Assembly: GCF_900545205.1 (NCBI RefSeq)
Contig: NZ_UQYC01000053.1
Location: 1 to 14,250, forward strand
Source of the DNA: an uncultured Veillonella sp.
GTDB lineage: Bacteria; Bacillota; Negativicutes; Veillonellales; Veillonellaceae
DNA: 14,250 nt
Direction of reading: 5' to 3'
The notes below the pieces were generated by a model. That model did not search any database and was not told where the DNA came from. It worked only from the letters and a program-made list of their open reading frames with translations. A program made the position numbers and the translations under genes. Of this stretch, positions 6,817 through 13,561 are shown piece after piece; within the stretch, counting starts at the first letter, position 1, and each line of letters begins with the position of its first letter.

Positions 6817-8062
6817 TAACAAACGGCCTACCCCGGACGCATTGCATACGACTCAGAATGCTACCTTCACCACTGGTGAAGGTAGGGCCCCTGAATTAGG
6901 TGTAAAAAATGCAAATGCCGAGGGTAGTACCTATCGTCCCGATTGGGTGCCGGAAGATGCGAAAAAGGATGATACCTTCGCGTGTCATGTAATGAAAGGC
7001 GTCAAGGAAATGCATGACGGCCTCTTGTCTAGCTCCGCTCATCTGGCTCCGTCGGTACGTCCCGTACAGCGGCGAAAGAAGTTAACTGTCGCTGATTATG
7101 TACGCGGTATCGAGCAGGGGGACCGCGTTATACTTTCACGGGCTATTACGTTAGTAGAAAGTAATAATAAGGAACACTTTAAATTAGCTCAACAAGTATT
7201 GCAAGCTATATTGCCTCGCACGGGCAAGGCGTTGCGCATCGGCATTACTGGTGTGCCTGGGGCCGGTAAAAGTACATTTATTGAAGCCTTTGGCAATATG
7301 CTCATTGAAGCAGGTTACAAGGTAGCCGTACTTGCTGTAGACCCTACGAGCCAAGTCACAAAGGGCAGTATTTTGGGCGATAAAACGCGGATGGAAACAT
7401 TGACGAAACATCCTGACGCGTACATTCGTCCGTCGCCAGCAGGTGGAACACTAGGTGGTGTAGCTCGTAAAAGTAGAGAGACCATGCTACTTTGCGAGGC
7501 TGCTGGGTACGATATTATTCTCGTCGAAACCGTAGGGGTTGGGCAAAGCGAAGTCACTGTGCGCTCCATGGTAGACTTCTTTATGCTCATCGTCTTAACT
7601 GGTGCAGGCGATGAATTGCAAGGCATCAAAAAAGGCGTTATGGAGCTGGCTGATGCTATTGTGGTTAACAAGGCTGATGGGGACAACCTCAAGCGTGCTT
7701 TCATCGCTCGTAGCGATTACGATCGGATGTTACATTACATCCGTCCAGCTACGGAAAAATGGAAAACACAAGCCTATACTTGTTCAGCTGTTACGAAGGA
7801 TGGTCTCGACGAATTGTGGGATGTAATCCAAGAATTTGCTGAACAAGGTAAAGAAAATGGCGTCTTCTTAAAACGCCGTCAAGAACAATCCCTCCGTTGG
7901 GTACGTGATATGATTGACGAACACTTGCACAACCTATTCTTTAATAATGTAGTCATTCAAGGTCGTATGGGCGAAGTCGAAGCAGCTGTTTTAGACGGTG
8001 AAATGAGCGAATCTCAAGCCGTTGAAGAATTAATTGGGGTTTTTGACAAGTCTATTAAATGA
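6809..8062 (+). CDS. meaB: methylmalonyl-CoA mutase-associated GTPase MeaB
   Basis: MeaB is a SIMIBI-class G protein that binds the mutase, gates loading of adenosylcobalamin and protects it from inactivation. Visible motifs are the P-loop GVPGAGKST (148-156), VDPTSQVTKGSILGDKTRM (177-195), the switch-like VETVGVGQSE (239-248), and the guanine-specificity motif NKAD (287-290). The protein has 417 residues, longer than the roughly 330 of the classical MeaB/ArgK proteins. The extra length is a hydrophilic N-terminal segment of about 85 residues before the first conserved part (YVRGIEQGDRVILSRAITLVES). From memory, Bacteroides-type MeaB proteins carry a similar, shorter extension. The ATG overlaps the mutB stop (ATGACTGA), with no strong ribosome binding site, so translational coupling is likely. 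A perfect hairpin lies within codons 18-26. Confidence 0.95.
   Translation: MTDNKRPTPDALHTTQNATFTTGEGRAPELGVKNANAEGSTYRPDWVPEDAKKDDTFACHVMKGVKEMHDGLLSSSAHLAPSVRPVQRRKKLTVADYVRGIEQGDRVILSRAITLVESNNKEHFKLAQQVLQAILPRTGKALRIGITGVPGAGKSTFIEAFGNMLIEAGYKVAVLAVDPTSQVTKGSILGDKTRMETLTKHPDAYIRPSPAGGTLGGVARKSRETMLLCEAAGYDIILVETVGVGQSEVTVRSMVDFFMLIVLTGAGDELQGIKKGVMELADAIVVNKADGDNLKRAFIARSDYDRMLHYIRPATEKWKTQAYTCSAVTKDGLDELWDVIQEFAEQGKENGVFLKRRQEQSLRWVRDMIDEHLHNLFFNNVVIQGRMGEVEAAVLDGEMSESQAVEELIGVFDKSIK
6861..6885 (+). other. perfect 11-bp hairpin inside the 5' end of meaB
   Basis: CTACCTTCACC (6861-6871) and GGTGAAGGTAG (6875-6885) are exact reverse complements around a 3-base loop. The structure starts 52 bases after the meaB start and is followed by GGGCCC, not a T run, so it is not an intrinsic terminator. 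It lies in the variable N-terminal extension, where coding constraint is presumably low. A role in ribosome pausing, RNA processing or tuning of the MeaB to mutase ratio is inference. Confidence 0.7.
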
Positions 8063-8161
8063 GTAGATAGCTACATACCTATTTGATAAGATGGCATAAC
8101 TTATCTATTAAGACACTCCGATTAGCTATCATACTGATTTAGACATATAAGATGTATCCAG

Positions 8162-8225
8162 AAAAGGCATAGTATAAACATTACTATTGGGTTTAGCCCA
8201 ATGAAGATGTATACTATGCCTTTTT
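8162..8225 (+). terminator. double-hairpin intrinsic terminator of the mutase operon
   Basis: A 15-bp outer stem (8162-8176 with 8210-8224) ends in a T run at 8221-8225. A second hairpin sits inside its loop: ATTGGG 8186-8191 with CCCAAT 8197-8202. It closes the mutA-mutB-meaB transcript 100 bases after the meaB stop. Confidence 0.9.
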
Positions 8226-8247
8226 ATGTGCCTGTGAAAGCATATTC

Positions 8248-8290
8248 ATGAAACAAATTTCATAAAAAACACGGTTGATACTTTCATAAA
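8248..8290. repeat. inverted and direct repeats upstream of the lipoprotein promoter
   Basis: ATGAAA (8248-8253) and TTTCAT (8258-8263) form an inverted repeat with a 4-base centre. TTTCATAAA occurs at 8258-8266 and again at 8282-8290, 24 bases apart, on both sides of the -35. This arrangement could bind a regulator of the lipoprotein gene; the region is AT-rich, so chance is not excluded. Confidence 0.4.
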
Positions 8291-8305
8291 TATCATATAT
8301 GATAT
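8275..8305 (+). promoter_or_regulatory. lipoprotein promoter with palindrome over the -10
   Basis: TTGATA (8275-8280) and TATGAT (8298-8303) are 17 bases apart. The -10 lies inside a perfect 16-base palindrome, ATATCATATATGATAT (8290-8305). A TATAAT at 8305-8310 is an alternative -10. The palindrome could be an operator. Confidence 0.6.
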
Positions 8306-8357
8306 ATAATTTAATCATAGATTGTTACTTGTATGTGATTAAAAAGAGAGGGTCATT

Positions 8358-9248
8358 ATGAAACCACTAGTAAAGAAAATGCTAACAGTAGTATTGTGCG
8401 CATCAACTCTAACAGCACCATTATTCTTGACAGGATGTAGTGTTTCTAAGGTTGCCAATAGCGTACAACAAGGTGTTCAAAAGAAATCACAAGATGACGT
8501 TAAAGTGTTTAACAACTACATTAAAGCCGTTGGCGATTTTAACAGTCATACAGTGCGCTTTGGCTATGCTATCGGCCCAGACATTCAAAAACTAAGAGAA
8601 GGTCAACATTTAACAAGCTTTATGGCACCACATTTTGATTCTTTACAAAAGAACTTACAAGCCGCTAAGGATGCTGGCGTGCCATATGATGATATGAAAG
8701 AACCTTTAGATAATGTATTGGCTGTATTAAAGGATATTGTACCAGTAGCCAGTGAATTGGATACGTACTACGAAACTAATTCATATCAAGCAGATAATTA
8801 TGCTAAGGAACAACAATTAGGACCTAAATACGTTCAATTATATGATCAGTTCTATGCAGCGTATAATCAACTAGACGCAGTAATTCACAAACACAATACG
8901 GAAAACCAACAAGAACAGTTGAAAGAACTTAAAGAGTCTGGCAAGAAAAATGCAGCGGCAGCTCAAGAAGTTCATTTACGTTTAACTGCTTTATTGGATG
9001 GCTTTGAAGAGGGTAAACAAATTGATGTAAATGCAGCTAACCAAGAGTTACAAGGCATCATGGACGTATCTAATAGTATTACTAGTCCGGAATATAACAG
9101 TACTAAGAATTCATTAAATACAGCTATTGGTAGAATTCGTACATTCTTAGGTGACCAAACAAATGATCATTATAATGATATGGTTGAATCCTATAATCGC
9201 TTCATTGGCAGTATGAATCGTTTGGATATGAACAAACTTGATAAATAA
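8358..9248 (+). CDS. DUF3829-like lipoprotein, complete paralogue
   Basis: This 296-residue secreted protein has a type II signal peptide: MKPLVKK, a hydrophobic core, then the lipobox LTGC with the lipidated cysteine at position 27. The mature part is hydrophilic and helix-prone, with conserved blocks YAKEQQLGPKYVQLY (about 147-161) and GKKNAAAAQEVHLRLTA (about 195-211), and no further membrane segment. It is about 57% identical by hand count to the truncated protein at the left edge. The ATG follows AGAGAGGGT with a 5-base spacer. DUF3829 (YiiG-like) is my best family guess from overall pattern; no activity is known for that family. It probably faces the periplasm, attached to the inner or outer membrane. 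The small membrane protein gene 48 bases downstream has no terminator before it and is probably cotranscribed. Confidence 0.88.
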   Translation: MKPLVKKMLTVVLCASTLTAPLFLTGCSVSKVANSVQQGVQKKSQDDVKVFNNYIKAVGDFNSHTVRFGYAIGPDIQKLREGQHLTSFMAPHFDSLQKNLQAAKDAGVPYDDMKEPLDNVLAVLKDIVPVASELDTYYETNSYQADNYAKEQQLGPKYVQLYDQFYAAYNQLDAVIHKHNTENQQEQLKELKESGKKNAAAAQEVHLRLTALLDGFEEGKQIDVNAANQELQGIMDVSNSITSPEYNSTKNSLNTAIGRIRTFLGDQTNDHYNDMVESYNRFIGSMNRLDMNKLDK

Positions 9249-9296
9249 TATCTAGTGGTATATACCGTTTCGTATAATGTTAGAGAGGGTCTTAAA

Positions 9297-9554
9297 ATGA
9301 GTAAAAAAATGTTGTTACCTGTTGGTGTAGTTGTTTTAATTATAGGTATAGTTATCTTGTTATTAAATCCAGATCCAGCTACAACGAATTTGGAAATTGC
9401 AAGAAATGCTACTAATGCACGAGAGGCAGCTAAAGCAATTTCTTCTAACAATCAAACGTATGCTTGGATGTATTCCATCGGCATGTTCTGTAGTGGCTTT
9501 GGCTTGTCCTTAACAATCGGTGGCATACTTGTAAAATTCCTTAAAAAAGACTAA
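9297..9554 (+). CDS. small two-helix membrane protein, function unknown
   Basis: I do not recognise this 85-residue protein. It has a hydrophobic helix at about 5-23 (LLPVGVVVLIIGIVILLL) and a second at about 57-81 (glycine-rich, SIGMFCSGFGLSLTIGGIL). Between them is a loop of some 33 residues with Asn, Ala and Glu, and the protein ends in the basic FLKKD. I chose the ATG at 9297 because GAGAGGGT precedes it by 6 bases, nearly the same ribosome binding site as the lipoprotein gene upstream. A GTG at 9255 in frame has no such signal. It is followed by a strong terminator and is probably the second gene of a two-gene unit with the lipoprotein. An assembly or anchoring partner for the lipoprotein is speculation. 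Confidence 0.75.
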   Translation: MSKKMLLPVGVVVLIIGIVILLLNPDPATTNLEIARNATNAREAAKAISSNNQTYAWMYSIGMFCSGFGLSLTIGGILVKFLKKD

Positions 9555-9636
9555 TAAATTATACGAATGTAATGGTTATGCTATGGTTAAATCATGACGG
9601 AATAAGGTCCGGCAAAGGTAAAATAGAAGTAGAATA

Positions 9637-9658
9637 AAAGCAAAATTAAAGCAAAATT
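9637..9658. repeat. tandem 11-base repeat
   Basis: AAAGCAAAATT is repeated exactly twice in tandem directly before the terminator stem. It is a short slippage-type repeat with no evident role. Confidence 0.6.
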
Positions 9659-9704
9659 AAAGGCTATACTAATATGTGTATCATGATTAGTATAGCCTTT
9701 TTTT
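9659..9704 (+). terminator. intrinsic terminator after the small membrane protein gene
   Basis: A 15-bp perfect stem (9659-9673 with 9686-9700) with a 12-base loop runs into seven T (9698-9704). It separates the lipoprotein unit from the exbB promoter. Confidence 0.9.
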
Positions 9705-9716
9705 GTCTCATACATA

Positions 9717-9745
9717 TTTTTAGATGCCTTAAAACGTGATATAAT
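9717..9745 (+). promoter_or_regulatory. exbB-exbD-tonB promoter, extended -10
   Basis: TGATATAAT (9737-9745) is a consensus extended -10. The -35 position, 17 bases upstream, is poor (TTTTTA, 9717-9722). The same nine bases form the rarD promoter. I see no convincing Fur box here, although TonB systems are often iron-regulated. Confidence 0.6.
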
Positions 9746-9789
9746 AAAGGTTATTGGGGCCTAGAGGGTGAAGGCTTTTGGAGGTTAGT

Positions 9790-10395
9790 ATGAGTAGCAT
9801 AGCGCATTTATTTGTGGCTGGTGGATTTGTTATGTATCCGCTAGTAATTTTTTTGCTCTTTGCATTGATGATTGGCATTGAGCGTATCATTTTATATCGT
9901 AAGTTTACAAAGGACTTGCGCCGCTTTAATAAGGTATTAGAGAAGAATCAATCTTGGGTCATGTTACCAAGTGTTCTGGAACGCGACACAGAGGAGCTTG
10001 GCGCTTTATTTGCTCGCGCTATGCGCAGTGCAAAGAACTATAATGGTTTAGAAAACCGTTTGCAAGACGTAGTATCTTACGCCGATGAGCGTTTAAAACG
10101 CGGCCTTAGCTGGCTTAGCATGATTGTAACAATGGCACCGTTGTTAGGGCTGTTGGGTACAGTGCTGGGTATGATTCGCGCCTTTGCTGTTGTAGGTGGC
10201 GATATTGGAGCGCCTACCATCATTACAGGCGGTGTATCTGAAGCCTTAGTGGCAACGGCTACAGGCTTGACTGTAGCGATTATCGCTCTTGGCTTTCACA
10301 GTTACTGTGCAGCAAAGGTAAACGATTCTATTACTACATTAGAGCATGAGTGCGGCAACATCCTCGATGCGTACAACGAGGAACATGATATATGA
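9790..10395 (+). CDS. exbB: MotA/TolQ/ExbB proton channel family protein
   Basis: This 201-residue inner-membrane protein forms the proton channel pentamer that powers TonB. It has three hydrophobic helices at about 8-32, 108-132 and 152-175, and the family signature TMAPLLGLLGTVLGMIRAF (114-132) with the GVSEALVATATGL segment (148-160). Length and topology match short ExbB proteins. The ATG at 9790 follows TGGAGG with a 5-base spacer; a TTG four codons upstream is in frame but lies on that site. The stop overlaps the exbD start (ATGA). TolQ or MotA-like membership is the alternative, but the adjacent exbD and tonB-like genes favour ExbB. Confidence 0.93.
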   Translation: MSSIAHLFVAGGFVMYPLVIFLLFALMIGIERIILYRKFTKDLRRFNKVLEKNQSWVMLPSVLERDTEELGALFARAMRSAKNYNGLENRLQDVVSYADERLKRGLSWLSMIVTMAPLLGLLGTVLGMIRAFAVVGGDIGAPTIITGGVSEALVATATGLTVAIIALGFHSYCAAKVNDSITTLEHECGNILDAYNEEHDI

Positions 10396-10796
10396 GACGG
10401 CGCACATTAGGGGTTAAAAAAGAACCGACCATCATGATTATCCCTATGATCGATATCGTATTTTTCTTATTGGTATTCTTCATGGTTGGCACGCTGTACA
10501 TGAATACAGAGCAACAAATTCCGCTCAATTTGCCATCTGCATCCACATCTACGGCAAAATCTATTGAACCTATTACGATTACGCTCACCACAACGCACAC
10601 GCTATATATCGACAATCAGGAAATCTCTTCCGACCGATTGGCTGAAGAGGTACAATCTATCGTGAAACAGGCACCTCGACAAGCTTTTGTCATTCGTGCA
10701 TCTAAGGATGTTTACTATAGCGAGGTTATCGCCCTATTGGACATGCTCAAGGTGAATGGCGCTAAATATATTAGCGTTGCTACGGAACGGAAGTGA
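10392..10796 (+). CDS. exbD: ExbD/TolR family biopolymer transport protein
   Basis: This 134-residue protein has one membrane helix (about 13-33) and a periplasmic domain. Asp21 in the helix (IIPMIDIVFFLLVFF) is the conserved proton-carrying aspartate, equivalent to Asp25 of E. coli ExbD. The periplasmic part ends with the typical YSEVIALLDMLKVNGAKYISVAT stretch, in which the last residues of the ExbD fold are recognisable. It overlaps exbB by 4 bases and lies 4 bases before tonB, so the three are translationally linked. Confidence 0.93.
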   Translation: MRRRTLGVKKEPTIMIIPMIDIVFFLLVFFMVGTLYMNTEQQIPLNLPSASTSTAKSIEPITITLTTTHTLYIDNQEISSDRLAEEVQSIVKQAPRQAFVIRASKDVYYSEVIALLDMLKVNGAKYISVATERK

Positions 10797-10800
10797 TTCT

Positions 10801-11646
10801 ATGTTTGAATCGCATTATTTGAAACCGTTCATCGTGTCCTTAGGCATTACGACGATACTCGTATCTGGGATGGGGCTTTCTTTACGAGGTATGGCAGGAA
10901 CTGGTGTAGCCCATGATGCGGCGGAAATTAGCTTTAATTTGCCTGATGATGGTGAAAGCGATACAGGGGTTGAGGCTGTTGACACTGCACCGAAACCAGC
11001 GGAAAATCCTATGGAAAAACCACAGAATGTAACTCCAGAAGGCGCGGCACCTAAGGCGAATTCTTTGGTGAATGAGCGCAAGCAAGAGGATGAACGTACT
11101 AAAGAGTTAAGTGAAAGTACAGCAGCATCTAGTATGCGCCGAGAATGGGCCGTTCCAAAGGCTATTGAATCGGAAACGAGCAGTAGTGAACAAGCGGTAG
11201 TTACGCACGGGGCTGATTCTAAGGATGGAAAATCCTCCAAGAATAGTAAAGCGCCTGTCGGTAAAGATATAACATCGGATCCGAATGCAACTGGAAATGG
11301 ATTGCTTGAATCTAGTGACTTATCCTTCTTATCTGATTTAGCATTGAGTTTATTGACGCCAGGACAACAAGCGCTTTTACAAAAACCAGATATTAATCCT
11401 CATGACTATTTGCGGACTGTGCAAGAACAGGGGCGAGCATCTGTTGTAACAGGCAAGGTGGTAGTACGAGTTAACTTTGATGTTAACGGTAATGTCATTG
11501 TTGGCGAACATACGCCACTGATTGTGGATGATGTACCACCAGCTGTACGAGACGAAGCGCTGCGCATCATCAAAAGTAGTGGATCCATTGTTAACCGACG
11601 GGGCGAACCTGTTTACTTAGCGGTTCCCGTTATTCTAGGACAATAA
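10801..11646 (+). CDS. tonB: TonB-like energy transducer
   Basis: This 281-residue protein has a short cytoplasmic start, one membrane helix (about 10-28), a long low-complexity periplasmic linker (about 40-195) and a C-terminal TonB-type domain (about 214-279). The end of the domain, VNRRGEPVYLAVPVIL, matches the usual pattern of TonB C-termini, and GKVVVRVNFDVNGNVIV matches its first strands. The linker has one short proline-containing stretch (about 62-85) but is mostly Ser, Asp, Glu, Lys and Ala, not the Pro-Lys/Pro-Glu repeat of enteric TonB. I chose the ATG at 10801, 4 bases after exbD; a further in-frame start upstream lies inside exbD. The weak GGAAGTG upstream suggests coupling to exbD. 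It would couple ExbBD energy to outer-membrane receptors, none of which is encoded here. Confidence 0.85.
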   Translation: MFESHYLKPFIVSLGITTILVSGMGLSLRGMAGTGVAHDAAEISFNLPDDGESDTGVEAVDTAPKPAENPMEKPQNVTPEGAAPKANSLVNERKQEDERTKELSESTAASSMRREWAVPKAIESETSSSEQAVVTHGADSKDGKSSKNSKAPVGKDITSDPNATGNGLLESSDLSFLSDLALSLLTPGQQALLQKPDINPHDYLRTVQEQGRASVVTGKVVVRVNFDVNGNVIVGEHTPLIVDDVPPAVRDEALRIIKSSGSIVNRRGEPVYLAVPVILGQ

Positions 11647-11690
11647 AGAGGCATATCTCATACAAATGTATGTAAGATATGCCTCTTTTT
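11645..11690 (+). terminator. intrinsic terminator overlapping the tonB stop
   Basis: A 14-bp stem (11645-11658 with 11675-11688) continues, after a 2-base bulge, into CATAC/GTATG (11659-11663 with 11668-11672) and ends in a T run to 11690. The left arm starts in the tonB stop codon. The last 24 bases of the element recur exactly in the terminator at 13440-13484. Confidence 0.92.
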
Positions 11691-11707
11691 ATGTTTATAA
11701 AACTCTC

Positions 11708-11737
11708 TTGACAGTTAGTGTATGATTAAAGTAGGTA
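11708..11737 (+). promoter_or_regulatory. tentative malic enzyme promoter
   Basis: A consensus -35, TTGACA, lies at 11708-11713, just after the terminator. The best -10 at 18 bases is only TAGGTA (11732-11737), so the assignment is weak. A promoter is needed here because a terminator separates this gene from tonB. Confidence 0.35.
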
Positions 11738-11779
11738 CAGTAGTAAGTCGTGCCAAGTAGTTCCTATCAGGAGGTTTAT

Positions 11780-13402
11780 ATGAAAGCTTATGAAATTTTG
11801 AATAATCCCTTCCTAAATAAAGGTACCGCCTTTACAAAGGAAGAACGTAAAAACCTTGGTCTTGAAGGTTTATTGCCTCCAGTTGTACAAACGTTAGAAC
11901 AGCAAGCAACTCAAACTTACGAATTATTTAGTCGCAAAGATTCTCTATTACAAAAACGTGAATTCTTGATGCGCATTTTCTCTACAAATCGAACTCTATT
12001 CTTCAAAGTGTTTAGCGACCACGTTGTTGAAATGATGCCAATTGTTTATGATCCTGTCATTGCTGAAAGTATAGAACGTTTTAGCCACGAATTTATTGAT
12101 CCAGAATATGCAGCCTATATTACAGAAGAAAATATAGATCAACTTGATACTATTTTAGATCGAGCTGCAGATGGTCGTGATATTCGCTTAATTGTAGTTA
12201 CTGATGCAGAAGAAATCTTAGGGATTGGCGATTGGGGTACTAACGGCGTAGATATTTCCGTAGGCAAATTAATGGTCTATACTGCCGCAGCAGGCGTAAA
12301 TCCTGAATGGGTACTACCAGTTGTACTTGATGTAGGTACAAATAGACAAGAGCTTCTTGATGATCCATTATATCTAGGAGTTCGTAAAAACCGCATCACA
12401 GGAGATGCATACAACAAATTTATAGAAACTTTTGTTCGTCACGTAGAATCTAAATTCCCTAAATTATACCTACATTGGGAAGATTTTGGTCGCGACCATG
12501 CTACTGAAATTTTAAATGTATATCGTCCTCAAATTGCTACCTTCAATGATGATGTCCAAGGTACTGGTATCATTTCCCTTGCAGGTATCTTAGGAGCACT
12601 CAAAATTAGCGGGGACACATTAACTGATAAGAAATATGTGTGCTTTGGCGCCGGCACAGCAGGTGTAGGTATCGCTAACCTTGTAATGTCTGAAATGGTA
12701 GCGCAAGGGCTATCCGAGGAGGAAGCTAGAAGTCGTTTCTACCTCGTAGATAAACAAGGGCTCTTATTCGATGATATGACAGACTTAACAATCGAGCAAA
12801 AACCGTTCGCTCGCAAACGTTCTGAATTCACTAATGCTAATGAATTAACTAATTTACATGCTGTTATTAAAGCTGTACAACCAGGAATCCTCGTTGGTAC
12901 ATCGACAGCACCAGGCACTTTCACAAAAGAGGTTGTCCAAGAAATGGCTAGTCATGTGGAAAGACCGATTATTTTCCCATTATCTAACCCGACAAAGTTA
13001 GCAGAAGCAAGTGCACAAGATCTGTTAACGTGGACAGATGGAAAGGCGCTCATCGCAACAGGCGTACCATACTCACCTATCGAACTTAACGGTGTAACAT
13101 ACGATATTGGCCAAGCTAACAATGCACTCATTTATCCAGGCGTAGGTCTTGGTGTATTAGCTGTCAATGCAACCCGTTTAAGTGATGCTATGATTTCCGC
13201 AGCAGCTCATGCCTTACAAGGTATTGTAGATACTACAAAACCAGGTGCAGCTACGTTACCACCGGTAGAAAAATTAACACAATTCTCTCGTACAGTTGCT
13301 AAAGCTGTTGCCGAATGTGCCATCAAAGAAGGCTTAGCGCCTGAACAAGATGTTGATGCTGCGATTGATGCTATCTTGTGGAAACCAGAATACAAAAAAT
13401 AA
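11780..13402 (+). CDS. mleA: malolactic-type malic enzyme
   Basis: This 540-residue cytoplasmic enzyme acts on L-malate with NAD and a divalent metal. Visible residues are the catalytic tyrosine in PIVYDP (Tyr90), the catalytic lysine in VGKLMVYTA (Lys163), metal ligands in HWEDFG (Glu234, Asp235) and FNDDVQGTG (Asp257/258), and the nucleotide-binding GAGTAG (290-295). As recalled, the sequence is much closer to malolactic enzyme of lactic acid bacteria (NDPFLNKGTAFT start, GDWGxNGVDISVGKLMVYTAAAG, LVDKQGLLFDD) than to E. coli SfcA (GDQGIGG). The length also matches the 541 residues of the Oenococcus enzyme. Products could be L-lactate plus CO2, or pyruvate plus CO2 as shown for some Bacillus members; sequence alone does not decide. 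The ATG follows AGGAGG with a 5-base spacer. No malate permease or LysR-type regulator is adjacent. Confidence 0.93.
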   Translation: MKAYEILNNPFLNKGTAFTKEERKNLGLEGLLPPVVQTLEQQATQTYELFSRKDSLLQKREFLMRIFSTNRTLFFKVFSDHVVEMMPIVYDPVIAESIERFSHEFIDPEYAAYITEENIDQLDTILDRAADGRDIRLIVVTDAEEILGIGDWGTNGVDISVGKLMVYTAAAGVNPEWVLPVVLDVGTNRQELLDDPLYLGVRKNRITGDAYNKFIETFVRHVESKFPKLYLHWEDFGRDHATEILNVYRPQIATFNDDVQGTGIISLAGILGALKISGDTLTDKKYVCFGAGTAGVGIANLVMSEMVAQGLSEEEARSRFYLVDKQGLLFDDMTDLTIEQKPFARKRSEFTNANELTNLHAVIKAVQPGILVGTSTAPGTFTKEVVQEMASHVERPIIFPLSNPTKLAEASAQDLLTWTDGKALIATGVPYSPIELNGVTYDIGQANNALIYPGVGLGVLAVNATRLSDAMISAAAHALQGIVDTTKPGAATLPPVEKLTQFSRTVAKAVAECAIKEGLAPEQDVDAAIDAILWKPEYKK

Positions 13403-13439
13403 TTAATAACAGTTCATCGACAAATAGATAAATAATAAC

Positions 13440-13484
13440 AAGAGGCATACCTCACATACGCATGTATGTAAGATATGCCTCTTT
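13440..13484. terminator. terminator after the malic enzyme, near-copy of the tonB terminator
   Basis: AAGAGGCATACCT (13440-13452) pairs with 13471-13483 with one C-A mismatch. An inner ACATAC/GTATGT hairpin (13454-13459 with 13464-13469) and a short T run complete it. It sits between convergent genes and may also stop the minus-strand gene from the right. The 24 bases from ATGTATGT to the T run are identical to the terminator at 11645-11690. Confidence 0.85.
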
Positions 13485-13561
13485 TGTTATGTTTGCTATT
13501 TGTTTTATAGAATAATTTTGAGTTCCTATACGTATGTAATTTATGTAGTATTAAATATTTG

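Noticed and set aside
6800..6890. Programmed frameshift between mutB and meaB, stimulated by the hairpin
   Set aside because: The hairpin starts 45 bases beyond the mutB stop, too far for a stimulator, and no slippery heptamer is visible; start-stop overlap with coupled initiation explains the layout.
9736..9760. Fur box at the exbB promoter
   Set aside because: The sequence is AT-rich but does not give a paired TGATAAT/ATTATCA match; iron control is plausible but not supported here.
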